Part shown: in pieces, positions 8,331-17,282 of the stretch | Layout: every line of letters starts with the position of its first letter | How positions within the stretch are numbered: position 1 is the first letter of the stretch | Assembly: GCF_014192155.1 (NCBI RefSeq) | Contig: NZ_JACHXO010000004.1 | Span: 372,001 to 436,000, forward strand | Direction of reading: 5' to 3' | DNA: 64,000 nt | From: Roseateles terrae | GTDB lineage: Bacteria > Pseudomonadota > Gammaproteobacteria > Burkholderiales > Burkholderiaceae_C | The notes under the pieces: model-generated | Seen by the model: the letters and a program-made list of their open reading frames with translations, nothing else | What the model was told of the DNA's origin: nothing | Databases searched by the model: none | Made by a program: the position numbers and the translations under genes

Positions 8331-9443
8331 ATGGATACCTTCCTGCCTCCGGGGCATTTCCGACCGTCCGAAGCGCTGACAGGCACCTTCAGTGCCAGCC
8401 CTTCGGCGGCGCAGACCGCCTCACTGTCGTCCCGCGCGCCGGATCGTCACGGCCTGCCGACGATGTCCTGCATCGTGCCCAGCTTCAATGAAGCCGCGAG
8501 CCTGCGGGAGCTGCTGCCGCGCTTGAGCGACGTGCTCCAGCTGCACTGCAGTCGCTGGGAGATTCTGGTGGTGGACGACGGCAGCCGGGACGACAGCATC
8601 GAGGTGCTGCGCCAGCTCTCGGCGCAGCCGCGGCTGCGTGGCCTGAAGGTGATCCGCCTGTCCCGCAACTTCGGCAAGGAAGCCGCCCTGAGCGCCGGCC
8701 TTGTCCAGGCCCGCGGCGACGTGGTGATGATGCTGGACGCCGATCTGCAGCACGACCCTGCGCTCATTCCCCAATTCCTCGACGCCTGGCGGCGCGGGGC
8801 CGACATGGTCTATGCGGTGCGTCGCTCCCGCGAGGAAGAAAGCAGCCTCAAGCGCATCGGCACCCGCCTGTTCTATGGGCTGCTCAATCGCGGCGCGCGC
8901 TTCGAGGTCCCGCCCGATGCCGGCGACTTCCGCCTGATGGACCGCTGCGTGGTGGACGCCCTGCTGGCCTTGCCCGAGCGCAACCGCTTCATGAAGGGCC
9001 TGTATGCCTGGGTCGGCTTCAATACCCAGGCCCTGCCCTACCAGCCGGCCGCGCGCGCCCATGGGCACAGCAAGTTCCGGCCGCTGCGGCTGGCGCAGCT
9101 GGCGCTGGACGGCCTGACCGCCTTCACCCACTGGCCGCTGCGCGCGGTGAGCACCTGCGGCATTTTGCTGGCGGTCCCTGCGCTGCTGTATGGCCTCTAC
9201 CTGACCCTGATGTACCTGCTCTATGGCCACAACGTCAGCGGCTGGACCACCATCGTGGTCAGTCTGATGCTGTTCTGCGGACTGCAGCTGATGTCGCTGG
9301 GCGTCGTCGGGGAATACGTCGGCCGCATCTTCGAAGAAGTAAAGGGCCGCCCGCTCTATCTGGTGAAGGAACAATGGGGGCAGGGGCTGGACGCCCCTGC
9401 GCCTGCGACCGTCGCGGCCGACTTCTCCTTGCGGGGCCACTGA
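8331..9443 (+). CDS. Family 2 glycosyltransferase, polyprenyl-phosphate sugar transferase (ArnC/GtrB/LgmA-like)
   Basis: A 370-residue GT2 enzyme of the DPM1/ArnC type. It has CIVPSFNEAASLRELLPRL, EILVVDDGSRDDSIEVLR and MMLDADLQHDPALIPQFL (the metal-binding DAD-like motif), then VYAVRRSREEES. Two C-terminal transmembrane helices lie near residues 270-330. Such enzymes load a sugar onto undecaprenyl phosphate on the cytoplasmic face. The first 45 residues before TMSCIVPSFN are low complexity and may be an unusual leader. The stop overlaps the start of the ArnT-like gene, and the deacetylase follows, so the product is probably an undecaprenyl-phosphate (N-acetyl)hexosamine donor for lipid A. 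Confidence 0.9.
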   Translation: MDTFLPPGHFRPSEALTGTFSASPSAAQTASLSSRAPDRHGLPTMSCIVPSFNEAASLRELLPRLSDVLQLHCSRWEILVVDDGSRDDSIEVLRQLSAQPRLRGLKVIRLSRNFGKEAALSAGLVQARGDVVMMLDADLQHDPALIPQFLDAWRRGADMVYAVRRSREEESSLKRIGTRLFYGLLNRGARFEVPPDAGDFRLMDRCVVDALLALPERNRFMKGLYAWVGFNTQALPYQPAARAHGHSKFRPLRLAQLALDGLTAFTHWPLRAVSTCGILLAVPALLYGLYLTLMYLLYGHNVSGWTTIVVSLMLFCGLQLMSLGVVGEYVGRIFEEVKGRPLYLVKEQWGQGLDAPAPATVAADFSLRGH

Positions 9444-10990
9444 TGGGTGCCGTGATGAAGGCGCCGGCGCTGTCCCGCCGCGAACTGGTCTGGGTCGCCC
9501 TGGCGGCGCTGCTGTGGCTGGCCTGGAGTGCCGGGCTGCGTCCGCTGGAGCTGCCGGACGAAGGGCGTTACGTCGGTGTGGCGTGGGAAGGCCTGCGCAG
9601 CGGCCAGTGGCTGGTGCCGCTGCTCAATGGCGAACCCTTCTTCCACAAGCCGCCGCTGTTTTACTGGATCACCGAAGCCTCCCTGACGCTGTTCGGCTCC
9701 AGTGCCCTGGCCGCCCGTACGGCGCCGCTGCTGGGCGGCTGGATGGCGGCGCTCTCGCTGTGGTGGCTGCTGCGGCGCTGGTCCGGCCCCGCGCTGGCGC
9801 GCGTCGCGCTGATGGTGCTGCTGGCGATGCCGCTGACGCTGCTGGGCAGCCAATACGCCAATCTGGACATGCTGGTGGCCGGCTGCGTCAGCGCCACCGT
9901 CTGCCTGGCGGCGGATGCGCTGTTGCGTCGCCAGCAGGGCCTGCCCTGGCAGCGCGTGCTGGTGGCGGCGCATGCGGTTGCCGGTCTGGGGGTGCTGGCC
10001 AAGGGCCTGATCGGTTTTGTGCTGCCCGGCCTCATCGTGATGATCTGGCTGGCCTGGCGTCGTCGCTGGCGCGATCTGCCGGTGCTGTTCTGGCCGCCCG
10101 GCCTGCTGGTGATGGTGGCGGTCGCGTCCCCCTGGTACGTGGCGATGCAGATGCGCTTTCCGGAGTTTCTGCACTTCTTCTTCGTGGTACAGCACTTCGA
10201 GCGCTTTTCGGGCGGCGGCTTCAACAATGCGATGCCGTTCTGGTTTTTCCCTGCGGTGCTGCTGGTGGCCTCTTTGCCGGCCCTGCCCTGGCTGGTGCTG
10301 GGCCACCTCGGCACCCGTCCCCGGGACCGCGAGGACGATCATGGGCTCCTGTCCCTGATGGGCGTGTGGCTGGTGACGGTGGTGGTGTTTTTCTCCCTGC
10401 CGCAGTCCAAGCTGGTGGGCTACATCCTGCCCGCCGTGCCGCCCCTGGCTGCGCTGGTGGCGCTGGCCTGGCAGCGGCTGCAACCGGCCACGCCGCGCAT
10501 GCGGCTGTGGGGCTGGGTGAGTCTGGGACTCTCGGCGGCCGTCAGCGTGGGCGCCGTGATCGCGCTGACCGTCTCGCCGCTACGCACCACGCGCGCTCTG
10601 GCCGAAGACCTGCGGAGCCAGCGGCATGCCGGCGAGCCGGTGTTCATGCTCAACCGCTTCGACTACGACCTGCCGATGTACGCCGGCCTGGATGCCCCGG
10701 TGTGGGTGCAGAGCGATTGGGACACCGAGGATCCGATGGCGCGGGACAACTGGCGCAAGGAACTGGCCGAGACCCGGCATTTCTCACCCACCGGCGAGAA
10801 CAGGCATCTGGTCAATGAAGCGGCCATGCTCAAGGCGATGTGCGCGGCACCGGTGAGCTGGCTGGTGGCTTCGACCCGCGATGTGCCGGCCCATCCGTGG
10901 CTCACCCGCGTCGAGCCGGTCTCGACGCACCGGGGGCTGTCGCTCTGGCGGCTCGCGCCCGCGCAACTGCCTTGCGGAGCGCAGGGATGA
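9443..10990 (+). CDS. Family 39/83 glycosyltransferase, ArnT-like lipid A sugar transferase (LgmB/FlmK-like)
   Basis: A 515-residue integral membrane enzyme with about 10-12 hydrophobic segments. The first periplasmic loop has the ArnT-like signature LELPDEGRYVGVAWEGLRSG, and GEPFFHKPPLFYWIT follows; the Asp-Glu pair and His-Lys-Pro-Pro are the residues expected near the catalytic site. ArnT-type enzymes move a sugar from undecaprenyl phosphate to lipid A in the periplasm. The start ATG 9443 overlaps the upstream TGA; ATG 9455 is an alternative. It overlaps the deacetylase gene by 4 bases. The sugar is inferred from the neighbours and is not shown by the sequence. Confidence 0.87.
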   Translation: MGAVMKAPALSRRELVWVALAALLWLAWSAGLRPLELPDEGRYVGVAWEGLRSGQWLVPLLNGEPFFHKPPLFYWITEASLTLFGSSALAARTAPLLGGWMAALSLWWLLRRWSGPALARVALMVLLAMPLTLLGSQYANLDMLVAGCVSATVCLAADALLRRQQGLPWQRVLVAAHAVAGLGVLAKGLIGFVLPGLIVMIWLAWRRRWRDLPVLFWPPGLLVMVAVASPWYVAMQMRFPEFLHFFFVVQHFERFSGGGFNNAMPFWFFPAVLLVASLPALPWLVLGHLGTRPRDREDDHGLLSLMGVWLVTVVVFFSLPQSKLVGYILPAVPPLAALVALAWQRLQPATPRMRLWGWVSLGLSAAVSVGAVIALTVSPLRTTRALAEDLRSQRHAGEPVFMLNRFDYDLPMYAGLDAPVWVQSDWDTEDPMARDNWRKELAETRHFSPTGENRHLVNEAAMLKAMCAAPVSWLVASTRDVPAHPWLTRVEPVSTHRGLSLWRLAPAQLPCGAQG

Positions 10991-11865
10991 ATGACGGCAA
11001 GACGCCGGCAGGCCGGGTCGGCCCTTCCGTCGTTCCCCTGGCGCCTGTCCTCCCGGCCGCTTCGGGGCAGGCCCTGCCGCGGCGTCTGTGCGTCTGCGCC
11101 GACGACTTCGGCCTGCATCCGGCAGTGAACGAGGCCGTGCGGCGGTTGGTGGAAATGGGCCGGCTGCAGGCCACCAGCGCGATGGTGGGCGCACCGGCCT
11201 GGACCGAAGGCGCCCGTGCGCTGGCGCGGATCGACCCGGTGCATCTGGATGTCGGCCTGCACCTGGACCTCACCGAGTACCCGCTCACGGTGGCCCCGCG
11301 CAGTCTGGCGGGGTGGCTGCTGCAGGGCAGCCGCGACGTACCCGCCCTGCTGCGGGAAGTCCTTGCGCAGCTCGACCGCTTCGAGGATGCGATGGACCGC
11401 ATGCCGGCCTATGTCGATGGCCATCAGCATGTGCATCAGTTCCCGGGCGTGCGGGACGCGCTGCTCACCGCGCTGACCGCCCGCTACCCGGGCCACCATC
11501 CCTGGCTGCGGTCCACCCGGCCGGGCAGCGGGGGCTTCAAGCCGCGCATCATCGACGCGCTGGGCCGACGCGCGCTGGAACATCACGCCGGGGCGCTGGA
11601 CTTCGCGCTCAATCACCGGCTGCTGGGGGTCTATGGCTTCGACGGAGATGCCGGCCACTACCGCCAGCAGGTGGAGGCATGGCTGAGGCAGGCGCGGGAC
11701 AAGGATCTGCTCATGTGCCATCCGGCCCTCGCCCTTGTCCCCGGCGACGCCATTGCGGCGGCGCGATGCCATGAATTCCTGGTCTGGTCCGATCCGACCC
11801 TGTGGCCATCGATGATGGCGGGCGGCCTGCAGTTCCTGCCGATGAGCCAGATGCTCCGGCACTAG
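10987..11865 (+). CDS. ChbG/HpnK (YdjC) family carbohydrate deacetylase (NaxD/LgmC-like)
   Basis: A 292-residue product. RLCVCADDFGLHPAVNEAV supplies the Asp-Asp metal ligands, and YVDGHQHVHQFPGVRDALL supplies the histidine pair; GLHLDLTEYPL lies between them. These are hallmarks of the YdjC/ChbG/HpnK fold, which removes N-acetyl groups from sugars. In Francisella NaxD, a family member, deacetylates undecaprenyl-phosphate GalNAc before FlmK transfers it to lipid A, and Bordetella LgmC is analogous. The partner genes immediately upstream fit that pathway. The start ATG 10987 forms ATGA with the previous stop; the open frame upstream is a shadow. Confidence 0.87.
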   Translation: MNDGKTPAGRVGPSVVPLAPVLPAASGQALPRRLCVCADDFGLHPAVNEAVRRLVEMGRLQATSAMVGAPAWTEGARALARIDPVHLDVGLHLDLTEYPLTVAPRSLAGWLLQGSRDVPALLREVLAQLDRFEDAMDRMPAYVDGHQHVHQFPGVRDALLTALTARYPGHHPWLRSTRPGSGGFKPRIIDALGRRALEHHAGALDFALNHRLLGVYGFDGDAGHYRQQVEAWLRQARDKDLLMCHPALALVPGDAIAAARCHEFLVWSDPTLWPSMMAGGLQFLPMSQMLRH

Positions 11866-12011
11866 GGGCCCGCCCGCCCCTGGCTGCCCCTCCGGAATCC
11901 CCCTTCCCTCCTCCTCTTTGCGGACATCGGCCTGCAAGCCGGGCGGTGTGCGCTACGATGGGCTCGTTGTGGCACTTCAACGCACGCCCCACACAACCGG
12001 AGGAATTCGCG

Positions 12012-12152
12012 ATGGCCACCAAACCCAACTATCAGTTCGAGAAACGTCAGCGCGAGCTGGCCAAGCAGAAGAAGAAGCAGGAGAAGGCGCAGCGCAAGAC
12101 CGCGCCCACGCCCGGGGACAATGCCCCGGCCGACCTGAAGGAACAAGGCTGA
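12012..12152 (+). CDS. Small lysine-rich protein (46 aa)
   Basis: ATG 12012 follows a clear GGAGGAATT Shine-Dalgarno. The 46-residue product begins MATKPNYQFEKRQRELAKQK and continues in a Lys/Glu/Gln-rich helix, then ends in a short polar tail. Similar small basic proteins (MATKPNYxFEKRxRELAKxKKK) are widespread in Burkholderiales with no known role; nucleic acid or ribosome association is only a guess from charge. The frame is open upstream to 11802, but that part lies within the deacetylase gene. The stop is 4 bases from the end of the convergent histidine kinase gene. Confidence 0.75.
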   Translation: MATKPNYQFEKRQRELAKQKKKQEKAQRKTAPTPGDNAPADLKEQG

Positions 12153-12156
12153 GGAC

Positions 12157-14274
12157 TCAGTCCCCCTTGTCCAGCACCGCCCGCACCCGGGCCGCCAGTT
12201 CGTCCAGGGTGAAGGGCTTGCCGAGCAGTTCCACGCCGGCATCCAGCACGCCGTTGTGCACCACCGCATTGCGCGTGTAGCCGGTGGTGAACAGCACCTT
12301 CAGCGCCGGGCGGCGCCGACGCACCTCTTCAGCCAGCTTGCGGCCATTCATGCCGGGCATCACCACATCGGCAAACACCAGGGCGATTTCGGGATGGCTG
12401 TCGATCAGCTTCAGCGCGGCTTCGCCGCCGCTGGCTTCGAGCACGCGGTAGCCGAGTTCGGTCAGCGCATCGACCGATGAACGGCGGACCGATTCCTCGT
12501 CCTCCACCACCAGCACCGTTTCCTGGCCGTCGCTGAGCGGCATCGGCAGAGAGGCCACCGGCGTGACGTCCTCGTCGGGCGCATTCAGCAGGCGCGGCAG
12601 GTAGATCTTCACCGTCGTGCCCTGCGCCAGTTCCGAGTAGATGCGCACATGGCCGCCGGACTGCTTCACAAAGCCATAGACCTGGCTCAGCCCCAGGCCG
12701 GTGCCGCGCCCCACTTCCTTGGTGGTGAAGAACGGATCAAATGCACGTGTTATCACCTCGGGCGTCATGCCGCTGCCGGTGTCGCTCACCGCCACCATCA
12801 CATACTGCCCGGGGAAGACGCCCACCTGTTCCGAGGTGTAGCGCTCATCCAGATGCGCATTGGCCGTCTCGATGGTGAGCCGCCCGCCGTCGGGCATCGC
12901 GTCCCGCGCATTCACCGACAGATTCAGGATGGCGTTCTCCAGCTGATTCGGATCCGCATGGGTGCGCCACAGACCGCCCCCCAGCACCGTCTCGATTTCG
13001 ATGGCACCGCCCATGGAATGTCTCAGCAGATCGGACATGCCGGCCACCAGCCGGTTGGCATTCACCGCTTCCGGCTTCAATGGCTGCTGGCGGGAGAAGG
13101 CGAGCAGCCGCTGCGTCAGCTGCGCCGCGCGGCGGGTGGCATTGCGGGCCGAGTCCACATAGCGCATGGCCAATGCATCGTCCCGCAGGTACTTGCGGGC
13201 CAAAAGGTCCAGCGAGCTGACCACCACCGCCAGCATGTTGTTGAAATCGTGCGCAATGCCACCGGTGAGCTGCCCCACCGCTTCCATCTTCTGTGACTGC
13301 CGCAGCGCTTCTTCAGTGCGCAGGCGATGGTCCAGCTCCTCCTGAACCCGCCGCTCCAGGGTGTCATTGAGTTCACGCAGGGCCTGATCGGTGCGATGAC
13401 GCTGGGTCACGTCCTGGAACAGCACGGCCACCTGCCGCCGCTCCACCGGCTCCACCCGGAAGGCGGCCAGCTCCAGATAACGCCCTGTCCGCTCCAGCTC
13501 ACGCTCAAACCGGATCGGCACGCCGCTGAGCAGCACATTGCGATAGATCTCGACCCAGCCTTCGGCCTCGGCCGGCACCATCTCGCGCACCTTCTGTCCC
13601 ACCACATTGGGGATGCCGGCATTGGCGGCGTAGGCCGGATTGGCCAGCACATGCACATAGTCGCTGAGCGGCCCGTGCGGCCCATCGATGAATTCAATGA
13701 CGCAAAAACCTTCGTCGATCCGCTCGAACAGCGTCTGGAACTGGCGCTCGCTGTCATCCAGCTGCTGCAGCCGCAACACCTTGTCCGTGGTCTCCCAGAC
13801 GCTGCAGACCATGCCCTGCACCGCACCGGCCTCATCGCGCACCGGCGTATAGATGAAGCTGAACCAGGCCGGCTCCTCCCGCCCGTTCCGGTTCACCTGC
13901 AGCGGCATGTTCTCGCGATGCACGCCCTGCCCGGCCAAGGCCTCGTTGATCAGACCGCTCACATCCGACCAGACCTCACTCCAGACACTTTGCAGCGGCG
14001 CGCCCAACGCGGCCGGATGCTTGGCGCCCAGCATGGCGATGTAGGGCTCGTTGTAGAGCATCGACAGCTGCGGCCCCCACGCGACCCACATCGGCATCAC
14101 CGAATCCATCACTGTCTGGACGGTGGTGCGCAGCGGCGCCGACCAGCGTGCGGGATCTCCCAAGGCGGTGGCCGCCCAGTCGGTGCCGCGGAGCAGCGGA
14201 TGCAGCGCCGGGTGCCCGGGCAGTAAAGCGGGCACTGCAGGCAACACCGGCGTCTGGGGAACGTTGTCGATCAT
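12157..14274 (-). CDS. Hybrid sensor histidine kinase with PAS domains and receiver
   Basis: A 705-residue product. Residues about 25-155 are a PAS-like sensor (DWAATALGDPARWSAPLRTT, later FSFIYTPVRDEAGAVQGMV). About 175-290 form a second PAS domain. A coiled linker leads to HisKA with GGIAHDFNNMLAVVVSSLDL (phospho-acceptor His). HATPase boxes follow: NLSVNARDAMPDGG (N box), SDTGSGMTPEV (G1), DPFFTTKEVGRGTGLGLSQV (F/G2). A C-terminal receiver begins TVLVVEDEESVRRSS and has the phospho-Asp in LVFADVVMPGMNG. No transmembrane helix is visible, so it should be cytoplasmic. No separate response regulator is adjacent. The signal is unknown. Confidence 0.93.
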   Translation of the reverse strand: MIDNVPQTPVLPAVPALLPGHPALHPLLRGTDWAATALGDPARWSAPLRTTVQTVMDSVMPMWVAWGPQLSMLYNEPYIAMLGAKHPAALGAPLQSVWSEVWSDVSGLINEALAGQGVHRENMPLQVNRNGREEPAWFSFIYTPVRDEAGAVQGMVCSVWETTDKVLRLQQLDDSERQFQTLFERIDEGFCVIEFIDGPHGPLSDYVHVLANPAYAANAGIPNVVGQKVREMVPAEAEGWVEIYRNVLLSGVPIRFERELERTGRYLELAAFRVEPVERRQVAVLFQDVTQRHRTDQALRELNDTLERRVQEELDHRLRTEEALRQSQKMEAVGQLTGGIAHDFNNMLAVVVSSLDLLARKYLRDDALAMRYVDSARNATRRAAQLTQRLLAFSRQQPLKPEAVNANRLVAGMSDLLRHSMGGAIEIETVLGGGLWRTHADPNQLENAILNLSVNARDAMPDGGRLTIETANAHLDERYTSEQVGVFPGQYVMVAVSDTGSGMTPEVITRAFDPFFTTKEVGRGTGLGLSQVYGFVKQSGGHVRIYSELAQGTTVKIYLPRLLNAPDEDVTPVASLPMPLSDGQETVLVVEDEESVRRSSVDALTELGYRVLEASGGEAALKLIDSHPEIALVFADVVMPGMNGRKLAEEVRRRRPALKVLFTTGYTRNAVVHNGVLDAGVELLGKPFTLDELAARVRAVLDKGD

Positions 14275-14426
14275 GAAGGGAATCTCGCGGCAGGGGGCGT
14301 GGCGTCGGTCGAGTATCGCAGCCCATCCGTGACGGCACTCACGAGGGAACGCCTAACGAATCGAGGTGGACGCAGGCAACGAAAACGGCCAGGGGCAGGA
14401 CAGACACCCGCGCCCTCTTCGATGCG

Positions 14427-15773
14427 TTATGAATCGCCCGACCGGCGCTTTCCCGCGTTCATTGCGCCGCCAGTGGCGCCAGTGGATCCACTCGCACCGT
14501 CAGCCGCGGCCGCAGCCGCGCGCAGCTTGTCCTTCTTGCTGGGCCGCCGCCCCTTGATGCCGCCATTCGGATCCAGACCCTTCGGCGCATCGCCGGACTC
14601 CTCCGGCATTGAATCGGCGCTGGAAGCCGCGACGGCGGGTTCAAACCCTTGCACCGTCTCACGCGCCACCCGCCGCCCCTGCCGTTTTTCGATCAGACGG
14701 AAGTGCGCCTCGCCTGCCTCACCGATGAAGCTGACCGCCAGGCCCGATTCACCCGCACGCCCTGTCCGCCCGATGCGATGCACATAGTCCACGGCCGACC
14801 GCGGCAGGTCGTAGTTCACCACCACCGGCAGCCGCAGGATGTCGATGCCTCGTGCGCCCAGATCGGTGGCCACCAGCACCTTGATTTGACCCGCCTTGAA
14901 CTCGGACAAGGTCCGCATCCGCGCGCCCTGGCTGGCGTCCCCATGAAAGGCTTCCGCCGCCACACCGGCTCGCCGCAGCTTGTCCGCCACATGGTCGCAG
15001 GCATAACGCGTGGCCACAAACACCAGCACCCGCGACCACCCGCCCTGCTCGATCAGATGCCGCAACAGCGGTGTCCGCCGGGCTTCGTCCACCCGGATGG
15101 CCCGCTCTTCGATGCGCGCCTGATCCATCGGCGTCGCCGCCACTTCGATCCGCACCGGCGCCTGCAAACGTCCGGTCGCCCATTGCTGCACGCGCTCCGG
15201 GAAGGTGGCCGAGAACAGCAGCGTCTGCCGACGCGCCGGCAGCAGGGCCAGAACCGCCTGCACCTCCTCCGCAAAGCCGGCATCCAGCAACCGGTCCGCT
15301 TCATCCAGCACCAGAAGGCTGACGTCGGACAGCTTCACGCCGTTGTGCTCCACCACATCCAGCAGCCGACCCGGCGTTGCCACCACCACCTCGGTGCCAC
15401 CGCGCAGGGCCATCAGCTGCGGATTGATCGACACACCGCCATACAGCACCGACACCTTCACCGGCTCAGACAGGAACGGCGACAGCTGCCGCAAGGTCTC
15501 GCCCACCTGCACCGCCAGCTCACGGGTGGGCACCAGCACCAGCGCCCGCGTGCGCCGCAGGGCCGGGCGCGGTCCGGTGTCGATCTGCTGCATCAGCGGG
15601 AAGGCATAGGCGACCGTCTTGCCGGAGCCGGTTTCCGCACTGGCCTGGAGATCGCGACCGGCCAGCGCCGGCCCGATGGCCGCCATCTGAATGGGGGTCG
15701 GGGCCTCGAAGCCCAAGGTCTCGGCAGCGCGTTGCAGCGCGGGGGACAGCCCCAGGGATGCAAAGGTGCTCAC
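14427..15773 (-). CDS. DEAD-box RNA helicase, RhlE-like
   Basis: A 448-residue product with the Q motif (LGFEAPTPIQMAAIGPALAG), motif I ASAETGSGKT, Ia VPTRELAVQV, II VLDEADRLLDAGF, III FSATFP, IV VLVFVATR, V VATDLGARGIDI and VI HRIGRTGRAGESG. A basic, Ala-rich C-terminal tail of about 75 residues probably binds RNA. The subfamily is assigned from the tail and overall length and is less certain than the DEAD-box call. Its start overlaps the dbpA stop by 4 bases, making a two-helicase operon; translation is probably coupled. Confidence 0.95.
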   Translation of the reverse strand: MSTFASLGLSPALQRAAETLGFEAPTPIQMAAIGPALAGRDLQASAETGSGKTVAYAFPLMQQIDTGPRPALRRTRALVLVPTRELAVQVGETLRQLSPFLSEPVKVSVLYGGVSINPQLMALRGGTEVVVATPGRLLDVVEHNGVKLSDVSLLVLDEADRLLDAGFAEEVQAVLALLPARRQTLLFSATFPERVQQWATGRLQAPVRIEVAATPMDQARIEERAIRVDEARRTPLLRHLIEQGGWSRVLVFVATRYACDHVADKLRRAGVAAEAFHGDASQGARMRTLSEFKAGQIKVLVATDLGARGIDILRLPVVVNYDLPRSAVDYVHRIGRTGRAGESGLAVSFIGEAGEAHFRLIEKRQGRRVARETVQGFEPAVAASSADSMPEESGDAPKGLDPNGGIKGRRPSKKDKLRAAAAAADGASGSTGATGGAMNAGKRRSGDS

Positions 15774-17215
15774 AGGCGACGCACCTTCACCGAACGGCCC
15801 TTGACCTTGCCCGCATTCAGCCCGCGCAGGGCCGCATCGGCGATGCTTCGGTCCACCGCCACATAGGTGGAGAACTCGTTCACGTTGATCTTGCCGATCA
15901 GCGTGCCGTCGAAGCCCAGGTCCTTGGTGAGCGCACCCAGCACGTCACCGGGGCGGATCTTCTCCTTGCGTCCACCCAGAATCTGCAGCGTCACCATCGG
16001 CGGCTGCAACGGCTGGCCGCCGGCCTGATCGGTCAGCTCGGACACCGGATGCCAGACGCTCGGCGCGCCCTGCAGCTGCTCAATGCGTCCCACGCGGCCC
16101 ATGTCGTCCATGCTGGCGAGGCTGAAGGCCCAGCCCTCTTCATCCGCGCGTCCGGTGCGGCCAATACGGTGCACATGCACCTCCGCGTCCGGCGTGATGT
16201 CCACATTGATCACCGCTTCGAGCTGGGCGATGTCCAGACCGCGTGCCGCCACGTCGGTGGCCACCAACACGCTGCAGCTGCGATTGGCAAACTGCACCAG
16301 CACCTGATCGCGCTCGCGCTGATCCAGGTCACCATGCAGCTCCAGCGCCTTCAAGCCCTCGGCCTGGAGCACCGCCACCAGATCGCGGCACTGCTGTTTG
16401 GTGTTGCAGAACGCCAGCGTGCTGGCCGGTCGGAAATGATTGAGCAGCAGGCCCACGGTGTGCAGCCGGTCCTGCTCTTCCACTTCGTAGAAACGTTGGC
16501 GGATCTTGCCGGCGGCATGACGCTCGGTGAGCTTCACTTCCTGCGGATCCCGCATGAAACGTGCGGCCATCGAGGCCACGCCGTCCGGATAGGTGGCGGA
16601 GAAGAGCAGCGTCTGGCGGTTCCTCGGGCAGGCCTGGACCACCTGCGCGATGTCCTCGGCAAAGCCCATGTCCAGCATGCGGTCGGCTTCGTCCAGCACC
16701 AGGGTGTTCAGCGCTTCCAGCGAGAGCGTGTCGCGCGACAGATGGTCGAGGATGCGGCCCGGTGTGCCCACGACGATATGGGCACCGTGCGCCAGGCTCG
16801 CCAGCTGATTGCGGATGGGCGCGCCGCCACACAGGGTCAGCGTCTTGATGTTGTCTTCGGCCCGGGCAAGGCGACGGATCTCCTGCGTCACCTGGTCGGC
16901 CAGTTCCCGGGTCGGGCACAGCACCAGGGCCTGCACCGCGAATCGGCGCGGATTCAGATTGGCCAGCAGCGGCAGGGTGAAGGACGCGGTCTTGCCGCTG
17001 CCGGTCTTGGCCTGGGCGATCAGATCGCGACCGGCGAGGGACAGCGGCAGGCTGGCAGCCTGGATGGGCGTCATCGAGAGGTAGCCGAGCTGCTGCAGCG
17101 TCGCCTGCATGGCGGGCGACAGGGGCAGGCGGGCAAACGCGTTGGCGTTGGCGTTCGCGTTGGTGGCATCGGCGGCGCCAGGCGCCCCCGAGGCAGAAGA
17201 GTCAGTGCGGGTCAT
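15770..17215 (-). CDS. dbpA: ATP-dependent RNA helicase DbpA
   Basis: A 481-residue DEAD-box helicase: LGYLSMTPIQAASLPLSLAG, AQAKTGSGKTASF, VLDEADRMLDMGF, SATYPDGV, VATDVAARGLDIAQ and HRIGRTGRADEEG. The C-terminal domain (GRKEKIRPGDVLGALTKDLG to VKGRSVKVRRL) is the DbpA RNA-binding domain, which recognises hairpin 92 of 23S rRNA, so the role is large-subunit assembly. The start is ATG 17215; the longer open frame upstream encodes Arg/Pro-rich shadow sequence. An Asn-Ala repeat (NANANANA, bases about 17139-17162) lies near the N-terminus and is a simple DNA repeat. The gene leads the rhlE-like helicase operon. Confidence 0.95.
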   Translation of the reverse strand: MTRTDSSASGAPGAADATNANANANAFARLPLSPAMQATLQQLGYLSMTPIQAASLPLSLAGRDLIAQAKTGSGKTASFTLPLLANLNPRRFAVQALVLCPTRELADQVTQEIRRLARAEDNIKTLTLCGGAPIRNQLASLAHGAHIVVGTPGRILDHLSRDTLSLEALNTLVLDEADRMLDMGFAEDIAQVVQACPRNRQTLLFSATYPDGVASMAARFMRDPQEVKLTERHAAGKIRQRFYEVEEQDRLHTVGLLLNHFRPASTLAFCNTKQQCRDLVAVLQAEGLKALELHGDLDQRERDQVLVQFANRSCSVLVATDVAARGLDIAQLEAVINVDITPDAEVHVHRIGRTGRADEEGWAFSLASMDDMGRVGRIEQLQGAPSVWHPVSELTDQAGGQPLQPPMVTLQILGGRKEKIRPGDVLGALTKDLGFDGTLIGKINVNEFSTYVAVDRSIADAALRGLNAGKVKGRSVKVRRL

Positions 17216-17282
17216 GCGCAATTGTCGCGGCTTTCGGGCCGCGGCTGTGCGCACGGCCGGATCGAGGCCCGGCGCGGGGTGA

